This document shows positions 10,153-19,174 of a DNA stretch of 64,000 nt, piece by piece; the first letter of the stretch is position 1, and each line of letters starts with the position of its first letter. Location of the stretch: positions 62,001 through 126,000 of the forward strand of contig NZ_LMHZ01000006.1 in NCBI RefSeq assembly GCF_001428545.1. The letters run 5' to 3'. The position numbers and the translations under genes were made by a program. The notes beneath the pieces are model-generated. The model was not told where the DNA came from, did no database searches, and saw only the letters and a list, made by a program, of their open reading frames with translations. The stretch comes from Noviherbaspirillum sp. Root189. GTDB taxonomy: Bacteria > Pseudomonadota > Gammaproteobacteria > Burkholderiales > Burkholderiaceae_D.

Positions 10153-10348
10153 CAGAATAGCGCGGCAAAAAGGCGATAAACCCGATTCCTGGTCAAAAGC
10201 GGCAAAGACGGAAGCGCTGATGGCGTTGTTATCCATGACAGCAAAAAACCTCTGTCGCAGCCATGTTGCCTGATAGAATTCTTGCAATTCTTCCGATCGC
10301 GGCAGCAGTGCCGTGGCATTACCTCAAGAACTGAATCAGGGAACCGGC

Positions 10349-11596
10349 ATGGCGGAGTTGATGATCGAAGGCATGGAAACAGCGCTTTCACCCAGCATTG
10401 AAAAGCCGGAGCCTGGCTTGGCGCCGCTCATGACGAGCCGGACCCGCTTTGGCAAACAGCCTGCCGAGCCTGATCCCGAAGCGCCGCTTCCATTCGAGTT
10501 CATCGGCACCGGCGGAGAATACTTCCGCATTTGGGTGGTCAACCTGCTGCTAACCATTCTCACGGTGGGAATCTATTCTGCCTGGGCCAAGGTGCGTCGC
10601 CTGCAGTATTTTTATCGGAACACGCGTGTCAATGGCGCGGTATTCGATTACCACGGCAAGCCAATCGCCATTCTCAAGGGCCGGATCGTCGCGGTCGCGC
10701 TGGTCGGGGCCTATCAGCTTGCATTCAATATTTCGCCGGTTGCCGCTCTTGGCGTCGGCGTGGTGCTGTGTGCGGTAATGCCATGGCTGCTGGCACGCGC
10801 ATTTCGCTTCAAGATGGTGAACTCCAGTTATCGCGGGGTGCATTTCCGGTTTCGCGGCACGGTCGGCGAAGCCTATCGGAAGCTGATTATTTTTCCTGTG
10901 ATGCTGGGCACCATCGGCCTGTTCGTGTGGAGTGTCGCCACATCGTTTTCTCGCAATCCGGGCTTTGGCATGATTTTACTGATTGTGCTCTTGCCCTTGC
11001 TGGCACTGGCAGCAACGGTTCCGCTTGCGCATCACTTCCTCAAACGCTATCAGCACGAACATGCCGATTTCGGTACCACGGCGTTTTACTATCATGGTCG
11101 AGCCTCGGGGTTCTTCAAGACCTATGCCAAGGCACTTGGCTTTCTGTTTCTCGGTTCGATCCCGGCGGGTATCTTTGGCTTCCTGACGGGAAAAATTCAT
11201 GGGCTGCTGGTCGATACCATGTTCGGCTGGCTTTTTACGCTGCTCTATGGTGCTTTGAGCGCCTATGCGTTTTACCTGTTCGTGCGCGCCTACCTCGACA
11301 GCCGCGTGCAGAATATGGTCTGGAACCATACCGAACTCGGGCAGCATCGCTTCGAGAGCAACGCCGCCGCACGCAAGCTGCTCTGGATACACGCGACCAA
11401 CCTGTTGCTGATTACCTTCACGCTTGGCCTCTATAAACCGTTCGCCGCAATCCGGCTGATCAAGTATCGGGTGCAGAGCCTGACCCTGATTCCCGGCGGG
11501 ACTCTGGAAGATTTTATTGCGGATCGCAATGAAGACAACGTTGGTTCCGCCGGACAGGAAGCCGGCGACCTGTTTGATATCGACATCGCCTTATGA
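10349..11596 (+). CDS. YjgN/DUF898 multi-pass membrane protein
   Basis: Inner-membrane protein of the YjgN (DUF898) family, function unknown. The domain occurs as two related halves, visible as repeated FxxxGxGGEYFRIWVVNLLLTILTVG-like and LLWIHATNLLLITFTLGLY segments, each followed by Lys/Arg-rich AKVRRLQYFYRNTRV or IRLIKYRVQ motifs. About eight hydrophobic helices are apparent. The start at 10349 (ATG) is preferred because AGGGA lies seven bases upstream; an in-frame GTG at 10313 would add 12 residues. Its stop overlaps the start of the M48 protease by four bases, so the pair is translationally coupled and probably works together. Confidence 0.88.
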   Translation: MAELMIEGMETALSPSIEKPEPGLAPLMTSRTRFGKQPAEPDPEAPLPFEFIGTGGEYFRIWVVNLLLTILTVGIYSAWAKVRRLQYFYRNTRVNGAVFDYHGKPIAILKGRIVAVALVGAYQLAFNISPVAALGVGVVLCAVMPWLLARAFRFKMVNSSYRGVHFRFRGTVGEAYRKLIIFPVMLGTIGLFVWSVATSFSRNPGFGMILLIVLLPLLALAATVPLAHHFLKRYQHEHADFGTTAFYYHGRASGFFKTYAKALGFLFLGSIPAGIFGFLTGKIHGLLVDTMFGWLFTLLYGALSAYAFYLFVRAYLDSRVQNMVWNHTELGQHRFESNAAARKLLWIHATNLLLITFTLGLYKPFAAIRLIKYRVQSLTLIPGGTLEDFIADRNEDNVGSAGQEAGDLFDIDIAL

Positions 11597-12741
11597 TCGA
11601 CGCTTATTTTTACGACGGCAACACGACACGCCGGCACACAGTCCAGCTGCTGCTGCACAAGGGCATTCTCGCGGTCAGCGGTGAGGGAGTACGCCGTTCG
11701 GTGCGGCTTTCCAAGGTGCGTGTTTCCGAACGGCTGGAGCATGCGCCACGTATCTTGCACCTCCCCGAGGGCGGATATATCGAGAGTAGCGATGCGGGGC
11801 TGGAAAAGCTGTTGCGCCGCAACGGCTATCGTGAGCCGCGCGTCGTGCGCTGGCAGCGCAACTGGCCACTGTCTCTCTGTGCGCTGATTTCGCTGCTGGT
11901 TATCCTGGTGGCCGGTTATCAATGGGGCCTGCCATGGGCAGCCGATACCCTGGCGCAGAACCTGCCGCCGTCCATGGAAAAGCGGATCGGTGACGAACAG
12001 CTGAGCCTGATTGATTCACGCTGGATGGAGCCGTCGAGGCTGAGCGTCGAGGAGCAGGCGAGGATACGCAAGCTGTTTGCGGGACTGCGGCAGCCGCGTG
12101 GCGAACAGACGCCATACCGGCTTGAATTCAGGCATAGCAAGATGGGCCCGAATGCCTTCGCCTTGCCCAATGGCGTAATCGTGATGACGGATGAGCTTGT
12201 CAAGCTTGCCGCCAGCGATCAGGCGGTACTGGGCGTGCTTGGCCATGAGCTGGGACACGTGCAGAGACGGCATTCCTTGCGTCGGCTATTGCAGGCACTG
12301 GGAGTAGGCGTGGTGATCAATCTGTTCATCGGCGATGTGTCGAGCGCATTGGCTGCGGTGCCCACCTTCCTGCTTGATCAAAAGTATTCACGTGATTTTG
12401 AGCGCGAGGCGGACCAGTACGCCATTGACATGATGCATGCGAATGCTATGCCGCTGTCGCCAATGGCTGAGTTGTTCGAAAAGATGGGCGCCGCGCACGC
12501 ACACCGCACTGCGAATGCATCGAACGATGAAAATGAGGATGACATCGATGAAGAGGACGCAGACCACACAGAGGTAAGCACGCCATCCGCGCCAAGGCCG
12601 ACGAACGGCCGGCGTGACGGTCAGTCCCGTGCCGCCAAGTCGTTCGAATATCTGAGCTCACATCCAAGCGATGAAGAACGGATCAAGCGGTTGAAGGCTG
12701 CCGATGGAAAGGCCGGGGCGGCCGTAGCGGCAGGTGGTTGA
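11593..12741 (+). CDS. M48-family membrane-anchored zinc metalloprotease
   Basis: Gluzincin of family M48 (HtpX/BepA/Ste24-like). The zinc motif HELGH is at residues 218-222 and the third ligand in FEREADQYA at about 275. The first 90 residues form a cytoplasmic-looking head, followed by one membrane helix (about 91-110), so the protease domain should face the periplasm. The C-terminal part holds an acidic stretch (ENEDDIDEEDADH) and SHPSDEERIKRL, the usual end of this family. It is coupled to the DUF898 gene by an ATGA overlap. A role in membrane-protein quality control is inferred from the family only. Confidence 0.92.
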   Translation: MIDAYFYDGNTTRRHTVQLLLHKGILAVSGEGVRRSVRLSKVRVSERLEHAPRILHLPEGGYIESSDAGLEKLLRRNGYREPRVVRWQRNWPLSLCALISLLVILVAGYQWGLPWAADTLAQNLPPSMEKRIGDEQLSLIDSRWMEPSRLSVEEQARIRKLFAGLRQPRGEQTPYRLEFRHSKMGPNAFALPNGVIVMTDELVKLAASDQAVLGVLGHELGHVQRRHSLRRLLQALGVGVVINLFIGDVSSALAAVPTFLLDQKYSRDFEREADQYAIDMMHANAMPLSPMAELFEKMGAAHAHRTANASNDENEDDIDEEDADHTEVSTPSAPRPTNGRRDGQSRAAKSFEYLSSHPSDEERIKRLKAADGKAGAAVAAGG

Positions 12742-12901
12742 AATAACAGCGGCCGGATAAGTAAAGCAGCAAGCGGCGGCATGCTGACTGGCAGCGCCGG
12801 ACCGCATCACCGGGGACCGGAGCGCTGACACGCTTGCTGGCAATTGTTGCGGGCAACCCTGCAACCCGCAACGTCCGCAACATTCACCGCATCACCGATG
12901 T

Positions 12902-13402
12902 CTACAACATCACCGGATTGTCGGACAACTGGTTCCTTGTTGATCCGTCATCCGGATAGTGCTGCTGCAGCAGTGCATTGATTTGCGCAAGGGCGGCAAG
13001 CGTGCTGCCATGGTAGTCATTGCGGGCAAAGCCTTCGGTCATCGTACGGCAAACGGTTTGCCAGTCGCTCGCGCTGATTACCTTGCCTACACCACGGTCC
13101 GCGACGATTTCCACCTGATGGTCGGCCAGGTTGATATAAACCAGCACCCCGCAATTTTCTTCGGTATCCCAGACGCCATACTGGGCAAACAACGCACGTG
13201 CACGTTCGCGCGGCGACATGCCGGCCAGCACTTCCTGCAACCCCAGTGCCGGCTCGACAATCAGGCGTACCTCCGCCCGGTGTTTTCGTTCGCCCTCGGT
13301 GATGGCTGCCTCGATGGCTTTCAGTGTATCGGAAGGAAACGCGCGTCGACCGGCCGCCGAGGTCGTGCGCAAGTGTTTGAAGAGGCGTGCGAAAGTAGTC
13401 AT
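12902..13402 (-). CDS. TPM-domain protein, third gene of the lemA operon
   Basis: A 166-residue protein of the TPM (TLP18.3/Psb32/MOLO-1) family without a signal peptide. Recognisable parts are AAITEGERKHRAEVRLIVEPAL, ARALFAQYGVWDTEENCGVLVYINLADHQVEIVADRGV, and a conserved GFARNDY near the C terminus. Related domains have been linked to phosphatase activity or photosystem and receptor assembly, but the bacterial role is unknown. Its start immediately follows the stop of the upstream TPM gene, with no spacer. It converges with the M48 protease gene. Confidence 0.88.
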   Translation of the reverse strand: MTTFARLFKHLRTTSAAGRRAFPSDTLKAIEAAITEGERKHRAEVRLIVEPALGLQEVLAGMSPRERARALFAQYGVWDTEENCGVLVYINLADHQVEIVADRGVGKVISASDWQTVCRTMTEGFARNDYHGSTLAALAQINALLQQHYPDDGSTRNQLSDNPVML

Positions 13403-14233
13403 TTACCAGTTCCCCGAAGCGCCGCCACCATCACCGGTGCCGCCGCCACCCGAAAATCCACCGCCGCCTCCGCCGAAGCCGCCCCCTCCGAACCCGCCAC
13501 CACCGAAGCCACCGCCAAAACCACCCAGGCCACCCCCCAGGCCACCCCCCAGGATTATCCCGGGAGAAGACCGGCCCCAGCCATCACGGTAACGAGCGTG
13601 ACGGCGCGAGGAACCGATGCGCGACATCAGCAGGAATAGCAATACAAAGAAGATGAAGACACCGAGCGAAATACCGTCAGACGCCTGTTCCGCAGCCTGC
13701 TGCGTCTTGCTCTGGGCAGGCAGGTTCTCCTTGTCGAGCAGGCTGGCAATGGCGGATACGCCCGCCGCCAGCCCGCCATAAAAATCGCTTTGCCGGAAAT
13801 GCGGTGCAATGACATCCTGCAGGATGCGCTTCGATTGTGCATCGGTCAGCGTGCCCTGGACACCGCGCCCGGCCTCGATACGGAGCCGACGCAGCGCGGG
13901 TGGATTGTCCTTCGCCACCATCAGCAGCACGCCGTCATCAACACCTTTGCGGCCCAGTTTCCATTCATCGAACACCCGGATACTGTATTGCTCGATCGCC
14001 TCCGGTTCGGTCTTGCTGACAAGCAGAATGGCGATCTGGCTGCCGGTACGCGCTTCGTAGTCCTTCAACACGTTTTCAAGTGTGGCGCGCTGGTTTTCGG
14101 ACAGCATGCCGGCCTGGTCGGTGACGCGCGCCTGCAGCGCCGGGACCGGAACGAATTCCTGCGCGCCCGCCGAGACGAGCGCCAGGCCAAGCAACATACC
14201 GGTCAGGAAGCGCAGAATGGACATGTTGGACAT
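13403..14233 (-). CDS. YgcG-like TPM-domain membrane protein with Gly-rich tail
   Basis: Signal peptide or anchor (MSNMSILRFLTGMLLGLALVSAGA), a TPM domain (VTDQAGMLSENQRATLENVLKDYEARTGSQIAILLVSKT..., with VFDEWKLGRKGVDDGVLLMVAKDN), one membrane helix (ISLGVFIFFVLLFLLM) and a C-terminal tail of Gly-Gly-Phe repeats. This is the standard architecture of bacterial YgcG proteins, about 276 residues. Start: the frame opens at 14263 inside lemA, but 14233 or 14224 puts the signal peptide at the N terminus; no strong ribosome site separates the choices. Middle gene of the lemA-TPM-TPM operon. Confidence 0.88.
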   Translation of the reverse strand: MSNMSILRFLTGMLLGLALVSAGAQEFVPVPALQARVTDQAGMLSENQRATLENVLKDYEARTGSQIAILLVSKTEPEAIEQYSIRVFDEWKLGRKGVDDGVLLMVAKDNPPALRRLRIEAGRGVQGTLTDAQSKRILQDVIAPHFRQSDFYGGLAAGVSAIASLLDKENLPAQSKTQQAAEQASDGISLGVFIFFVLLFLLMSRIGSSRRHARYRDGWGRSSPGIILGGGLGGGLGGFGGGFGGGGFGGGGFGGGGGGFSGGGGTGDGGGASGNW

Positions 14234-14252
14234 AGGGTCAGTCTTGCCGGTC

Positions 14253-14849
14253 TCATTTACCAAAGTTGACGGCGGGCGCGTTAGAAATCGCCTTTTCGTT
14301 CTCGACCGTGAATGACGGCCGGACCTCGTAATTGAATAGCATTGCCGTCAGGTTGGTCGGGAAACTCCGCGCCAATACGTTGTATTCACGTACCGACTGG
14401 ATGTAACGCTGACGTGCGACGGTAATCCGGTTTTCGGTTCCTTCAAGCTGCGATTGCAGGTCACGGAAGCTGGTATCGGCTTTCAGGTTTGGATAATTTT
14501 CCGAGACCGCCATCAGGCGCGACAGGGCGCTGGACAATTCACCTTGCACCTGCTGGAATTTCTGGAATGCCTCGGGATTGTTGAGCACTTCCGGTGTGAT
14601 CTGGAAGCTGGTGGCCGCAGCACGCGCACGGGTCACTGCTTCCAGCGTTTCGCGCTCATGCGAGGCATAGCCCTTGACGGTATTGACCAGGTTAGGAATC
14701 AGGTCAGCGCGGCGCTGGTACTGGTTGACCACTTCCCCCCAAGCAGCCTTGACCCGCTCGTCTTTGTCCTGGAAGTCGTTATAGCCGCAGCCGCCGAGCA
14801 GCGTCGCGAACATGGCAATCGTCAGCCATTTGGTCCAACTCTTGATCAT
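14253..14849 (-). CDS. lemA: LemA family lipoprotein
   Basis: The 198-residue protein begins with a lipoprotein signal, lipobox LGGC at residues 19-22, then the LemA helical bundle: LIPNLVNTVKGYASHERETLEAVTRAR and TENRITVARQRYIQSVREYNVLARSFPTN are family signatures. LemA proteins are membrane-tethered, coiled helical proteins of unknown biochemical function, nearly always next to YgcG/TPM genes as here. It is the first gene of a three-gene operon on the minus strand. Confidence 0.94.
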   Translation of the reverse strand: MIKSWTKWLTIAMFATLLGGCGYNDFQDKDERVKAAWGEVVNQYQRRADLIPNLVNTVKGYASHERETLEAVTRARAAATSFQITPEVLNNPEAFQKFQQVQGELSSALSRLMAVSENYPNLKADTSFRDLQSQLEGTENRITVARQRYIQSVREYNVLARSFPTNLTAMLFNYEVRPSFTVENEKAISNAPAVNFGK

Positions 14850-14935
14850 CGTCTGTCCTCTTTTCCGGTTGAAATCTGAACTGCCAGCATCGCATGTAAC
14901 ATGCCATGCCGGATCGTATATTTTCGTATTGTCTT

Positions 14936-15835
14936 TTATTTATGGGTGGCTGCTTTGGGTTTCAACAGGACTGTGCTCATTGCAACAAGAATCAGCCCCA
15001 TTGCCGCGTAATCCTGCCAGTGCGGAGTTTCCTTCAGGATCCATGCGCCCGAAAAAACACCCAGCACCGGAATCATCATCACCGACAGGCTGGATGCCAC
15101 CGGGGGCAAGGTACGCGCCAGGTTAAACCAGACCACATGGGCAAAGCCGAAGATAATGGCGGCGTTGTACACAATCGCCATCCACGTCGCACGGTCCGGC
15201 ATGTGCCAGGCGAAACTTTCCAGCAAGGTCGACGCCATGATCATCGCCGAGGTCGTGAGCGCCAGCATCCAGAACGTCAGTGAAATCGTCGGCATGTTAA
15301 TGGATGAGCGCTTCATCGCTACGGTTCCGTAACCCCATCCCGCAGCGGCTATCAGCGCGAAGACACTGCCAAGCGGATTGCCTGCCAGCGCAGAAAATTC
15401 GCTGGACAGCAACAACAGCGCACCGGCAAACGCGCATGCCACGCCTGCCCACGCACGGTGCGCTGGTCGTTCGCCGAAGAAAACAAGCGCAAACAGCACA
15501 GCCCACACCGGCATCGTATAGCCAAGGATCGCTGCCCGCCCGGATGCCAGCATCTTTACGCCGAGGATCATGAACACATGCCAGATCAGCATATTGGGCA
15601 CCGCCAGCAGCGCAACTTGCGCCACACGTCCCTTGGGAATAGCCAGCGATACCCCTTGCATGCGAGCCGCCAGCCAGATGATAGGCAGGCTGCCTATCAT
15701 GCTCATGGTACGAAACGTCAGGGGAGGGAAGTCGCGCACGCCGATCTTCATGATCGGCCAGTTGATGCCCCAGCACAGGGTCAGCAACACCAGCAGGATC
15801 CAGTCTTTGCGCGTCAGGGTCAGCGTTGAATTCAT
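14936..15835 (-). CDS. EamA/DMT-superfamily transporter
   Basis: Ten-helix drug/metabolite transporter, 299 residues, with two EamA repeats (roughly residues 10-140 and 150-285). Hallmarks are the [19 protein letters not shown] start, [24 protein letters not shown] closing the first half, and [28 protein letters not shown] closing the second. Members export amino acids or other metabolites; the substrate cannot be told. It is an isolated gene, divergent from pyrF. Confidence 0.92.
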   Translation of the reverse strand: MNSTLTLTRKDWILLVLLTLCWGINWPIMKIGVRDFPPLTFRTMSMIGSLPIIWLAARMQGVSLAIPKGRVAQVALLAVPNMLIWHVFMILGVKMLASGRAAILGYTMPVWAVLFALVFFGERPAHRAWAGVACAFAGALLLLSSEFSALAGNPLGSVFALIAAAGWGYGTVAMKRSSINMPTISLTFWMLALTTSAMIMASTLLESFAWHMPDRATWMAIVYNAAIIFGFAHVVWFNLARTLPPVASSLSVMMIPVLGVFSGAWILKETPHWQDYAAMGLILVAMSTVLLKPKAATHK

Positions 15836-15904
15836 GACGGAAAGATATCATGCCGGGCCGCCTGGATGGCAAGTTACAATGTAGGGCTATTCCTTCTTAC
15901 TCCG

Positions 15905-16747
15905 ATGCCTGCCGTGAAATTCATCGAAAAGCTGAGCGCCGCCTGGGCGGCCAACAACTCCCTGCTCTGCGTGGGACTCGACCCTGACATCAACAAATTC
16001 CCTTCGACGGTCAAGACCCGCCCCGATCCGATCTATGCGTTCTGTAAGGAAATCATCGATGCGACCGCTGATCTGGCCTGCGCCTTTAAACCGCAGATCG
16101 CTTATTTCGCGGCATTGCGCGCGGAAGACCAGCTCGAAGCGTTGTGCGACTACCTCCGCGAAACTTATCCGCGCATTCCCATCGTGCTCGACGCCAAGCG
16201 CGGCGACATCGGCGCGACTGCCGAGCAGTACGCCCGCGAGGCCTTCGAGCGCTATGGCGCCGACGCGGTAACCGTCAATCCCTACATGGGATTCGATTCG
16301 GTTGCGCCTTACCTGGAATGGAAAGACCGCAGCGCCATCATCCTGTGCCGCACGTCCAACCCAGGTGGCTCCGACCTGCAATTTCTGAATGCCGGCGGCA
16401 GGCCGGTCTACCAGCACGTGGCGCAACTGGTTGCCGATAAATGGAATACCAATGGCCAGTGCGGATTGGTGGTCGGCGCGACCTTTCCCGATGAACTGGC
16501 GCAGGTTCGCCGCATCGTTGGTGACATGCCCTTGCTGGTTCCCGGCGTTGGCGCACAGGGCGGCGATGTCGAAGCGACAGTCAAGGCCGGGCGCACAGCT
16601 GCGGGGCTGGGGATGATGATCAATTCCTCGCGCGCCATCCTGTATGCGAAGCCGGATGAAGCGGCTGGCGAGGACTGGGTCAAGGCTGCACGGCGTGTTG
16701 CGCAAGCGACGCGCGACGATATCAATCGTTTTCGTTCAGCGTCTTAG
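15905..16747 (+). CDS. pyrF: Orotidine-5'-phosphate decarboxylase
   Basis: Last step of UMP synthesis. The 280-residue type-2 enzyme shows the catalytic motif DAKRGDIG (residues 96-103; Lys98 and flanking Asp are the charge relay), the CVGLDPD entry motif and the phosphate-binding VPGVGAQGG loop. The start at 15905 ([10 protein letters not shown]) leaves out 13 upstream codons that do not match the family; the ribosome site is weak. Confidence 0.96.
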   Translation: MPAVKFIEKLSAAWAANNSLLCVGLDPDINKFPSTVKTRPDPIYAFCKEIIDATADLACAFKPQIAYFAALRAEDQLEALCDYLRETYPRIPIVLDAKRGDIGATAEQYAREAFERYGADAVTVNPYMGFDSVAPYLEWKDRSAIILCRTSNPGGSDLQFLNAGGRPVYQHVAQLVADKWNTNGQCGLVVGATFPDELAQVRRIVGDMPLLVPGVGAQGGDVEATVKAGRTAAGLGMMINSSRAILYAKPDEAAGEDWVKAARRVAQATRDDINRFRSAS

Positions 16748-16753
16748 CGCCCA

Positions 16754-17251
16754 TCAAGTCTGCTCCAGCATTCCCAGCATTCGCAACAAGCCCTCCAGCG
16801 CATGGCGCACGGTTTGCTCTCTTACCGATTGGCGATCGCCTGGAAAAACATGGCGTTCGGTATAGATCTTGCCGTCATGTGCCCAGCCAAAGCATACGGT
16901 GCCGACCGGCTTGCCTGGTACGGCGCCTCCCGGTCCGGCAATGCCGGTGGTCGATAGCGCAATTTGCGCGTGACTATTGGACAGTGCGCCCGATGCCATG
17001 GCTGCTGCGACCTCTTCGCTGACCGCACCGTGTTGCTCGATCAATGTGGCAGGGACGCCAAGCATCTCGTTCTTCGCCGCGTTGGAATACGTCACGAAGC
17101 CTCGTTCAAACCATGTCGAAGAACCGGCGATATCCGTCACTGCTTGTGCTACACCGCCGCCGGTACACGATTCGGCCGTTGCCAGCATCAACCCTTTTTC
17201 CTGCAGCGCCCATCCTGCGTGCGCCGCCAACGCCATGATGTCATTCATCAT
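16754..17251 (-). CDS. pncC: Nicotinamide-nucleotide amidase (CinA C-terminal family)
   Basis: NMN deamidase of the pyridine-nucleotide salvage cycle. The 165-residue protein consists of the CinA C-terminal domain only, as in E. coli PncC. Motifs: LATAESCTGGGVAQAVTDIAGSS (catalytic serine region), the GAVSEEVAAAMA segment, and STTGIAGPGG with KPVGTVCFGW. The start ATG at 17251 has AAGGAAG upstream; a second ATG is next to it. Its stop lies 6 bp from the pyrF stop, so the genes converge. Confidence 0.93.
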   Translation of the reverse strand: MMNDIMALAAHAGWALQEKGLMLATAESCTGGGVAQAVTDIAGSSTWFERGFVTYSNAAKNEMLGVPATLIEQHGAVSEEVAAAMASGALSNSHAQIALSTTGIAGPGGAVPGKPVGTVCFGWAHDGKIYTERHVFPGDRQSVREQTVRHALEGLLRMLGMLEQT

Positions 17252-17566
17252 CTGATCTTCCTTGCAATTGAATTCAACAAAACATCGCGCATGCAAAGCC
17301 TGCAATTCGCGATGCACCCGCGCTTCCTCCTTATGAACGGACTACGCGCTTGGCGACTGCGGTGTGATCTATCTCAACAAACAGGGTGTGCATATCGCGC
17401 ACAATGAAGTCGAACAAGCGTTGCCGGATTGAGCGATCAGGCGGCTTGTTTGAGCAGCGGTGTGCAGATTCGAGCTTTCGCGGTCTTCGGACCGCGATTT
17501 TTTTGGATACGGCAAGTTCAGGTAACGCATTCAGGCGTCAAACAGGATTCCCGGCTGCGGTCAACA
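17252..17566. other. Intergenic region with no convincing gene
   Basis: This 315-bp stretch lies between the pncC start and the pgpA stop. Short open frames (up to about 30 codons) occur but none has a ribosome site and a recognisable product. The one clear element is the plus-strand terminator at 17478-17504. The start-proximal part should carry the pncC promoter on the minus strand. Confidence 0.6.
17478..17504 (+). terminator. Orphan intrinsic terminator with UUCG loop
   Basis: Perfect 8-bp stem TCGCGGTC / GACCGCGA closed by TTCG and followed by seven T residues. Orientation is plus strand, yet the nearest upstream plus-strand gene (pyrF) ends more than 700 bp away. Confidence 0.85.
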
Positions 17567-18091
17567 TTAAATTGTGCGCCAGACGGCGAACAGCAGCAGC
17601 GTATAAAACGCCGCCAGGATGTCATCCAACATCACCCCGAATCCTCCCTTGACATGCCGGTCGAAGTAACGGATCGGTGCCGGCTTCACCATGTCGAAAA
17701 AACGGAACCAGAGGAAAGCCCAGACCTGGGTCGACAATGTCGCGGGCGCCAGCAGCAACATCACCAGCCAGAAGGCGATGATTTCATCCCACACCATGCT
17801 GCCGTGGTCGGAAATGCCCATGTCCTTTCCGGTCTTGTCGCATGCCCAGATCCCGATAATAAAGCCGGCGACAATTGCCACCGTCCAGCCGGTCACCGTA
17901 AATACGGTCGGCCACCTAGCGGACAGCACATTAAACAGCAGCCAGCCGAGCAAGGTGCCGGTGGTGCCCGGCAAGATAGGCGACAATCCGCTGCCAAACC
18001 CCTGGGCCAGCACATGCGCCGGATGGGACAGCATGAAGCGGGCGGTCGGCTTGGTGATGTAGGCGGTGCGCCCGGATTCCAGAGGGGTCAT
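17567..18091 (-). CDS. pgpA: Phosphatidylglycerophosphatase A
   Basis: Inner-membrane lipid phosphatase converting phosphatidylglycerophosphate to phosphatidylglycerol. The start at 18091 (MTPLESGRT) overlaps the thiL stop by four bases, as in many proteobacteria. The 174-residue protein has the family motifs GSGLSPILPGTTGTLLG, the acidic DKTGKDMGISDHGSMVWDEIIAFW, and FRFFDMVKPAPIRYFDRHVKGGFGVMLDD, with three to four membrane helices. Confidence 0.95.
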   Translation of the reverse strand: MTPLESGRTAYITKPTARFMLSHPAHVLAQGFGSGLSPILPGTTGTLLGWLLFNVLSARWPTVFTVTGWTVAIVAGFIIGIWACDKTGKDMGISDHGSMVWDEIIAFWLVMLLLAPATLSTQVWAFLWFRFFDMVKPAPIRYFDRHVKGGFGVMLDDILAAFYTLLLFAVWRTI

Positions 18092-19059
18092 GGCGAGGCG
18101 AAATGGTCGAAGGAAGTAGCTTGCAATGTCAGCGCGGCACCGTCGGCATCCACCAGGCGCAAGCCCGGTGTGGATTCGATGCGCCCGACCCGGGTGACGG
18201 CTATGTTTGCCAGGTGGCCGGCCGCAAGAACGGCATCGCGGCACGCAGCGGGGGCGGTAAAACACAATTCGTAGTCATCTCCACCGGCCAGCGTGAAGCG
18301 CCGCCGCAAGTCAAGCGCCTGTTGCGCAAGCACCGGGCCTGCCGGAAGGAGGTCGACCGCAAGCGTTGCGCCAACCGCTGATTTCGTCAGGATATGTCCC
18401 AGATCGCCGGCAAGTCCGTCAGAAATGTCGATCGCCGCATGGGCGATGCCACGCAGGGCGGTGCCGAGTGCCACGCGAGGTGTAGGTGCGTGCATCCGGG
18501 TTGCAGCCTGATCCAGCGACGCTTGTTCCAGCGGAATTTCATGACGGTATCCGGCCAGCGCAAGGCGGGCATCACCGAGTGTTCCGGAAATCCAGATATC
18601 GTCCCCTTCGCGTGCGGCATCCCGGCGTAGTGCTTGTCCGGGCGGCACTTCGCCGAATACCGTGATGCAGATATTCAACGGCCCTTTGGTGGTATCTCCA
18701 CCAATCAGCTCGCATCCATGCTCATCGGCCAGCGCCAGTAAACCGGCAGAGAAAGGCTGCAGCCACGCCGGCTCGGCGGCGGGAAGGGATAGCGCAAGGG
18801 TAAATGCCAGTGGTGTTGCTCCCATGGCAGCCAGATCGGAGAGATTGACGGCCAGGCACTTGTGACCAAGCTGGCGAGGTTCGGCGCCGGCAAAAAAATG
18901 CCGGCCTTCAACCAGCATGTCCGAAGAAATCGCCAGTTGCATTCCGACCCTAGGCGTGACCAGTGCGCAGTCGTCGCCGATGCCAAGCGCAACGGCGTCC
19001 GCCGGGCGACGAGAGGGACGGGTGAAATACCGGGCGATAAGATCAAATTCGGACAGCAT
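18088..19059 (-). CDS. thiL: Thiamine-monophosphate kinase
   Basis: Phosphorylates thiamine monophosphate to the active diphosphate. The start MLSEFDLIARYF at 19059 gives 323 residues. Conserved motifs: ALGIGDDCALV (Mg/ATP acid cluster), VNLSDLAAMGATPLAF, GGDTTKGPLNICITVFG, and AIDISDGLAGDLGHI. It forms an operon with pgpA by a 4-bp overlap. Confidence 0.96.
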   Translation of the reverse strand: MLSEFDLIARYFTRPSRRPADAVALGIGDDCALVTPRVGMQLAISSDMLVEGRHFFAGAEPRQLGHKCLAVNLSDLAAMGATPLAFTLALSLPAAEPAWLQPFSAGLLALADEHGCELIGGDTTKGPLNICITVFGEVPPGQALRRDAAREGDDIWISGTLGDARLALAGYRHEIPLEQASLDQAATRMHAPTPRVALGTALRGIAHAAIDISDGLAGDLGHILTKSAVGATLAVDLLPAGPVLAQQALDLRRRFTLAGGDDYELCFTAPAACRDAVLAAGHLANIAVTRVGRIESTPGLRLVDADGAALTLQATSFDHFASP

Positions 19060-19174
19060 CCCGGAATTGTACAGAAGGAATGGGGCCGAGGCTGGAATCG
19101 GGATGCCACGGAAAATGCGCCGCAAAGCGGCGCGTGGCGTCTTTCCGCTGAACGTTCCAGTTCAAGCTGGCCCA

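Noticed and set aside
12846-12872. Hairpin GTTGCGGG / CCCGCAAC between the M48 and TPM genes
   Set aside because: The stem is 8 bp with an 11-base loop and no T-run. It might be a weak terminator for the convergent pair, but the evidence is too thin.
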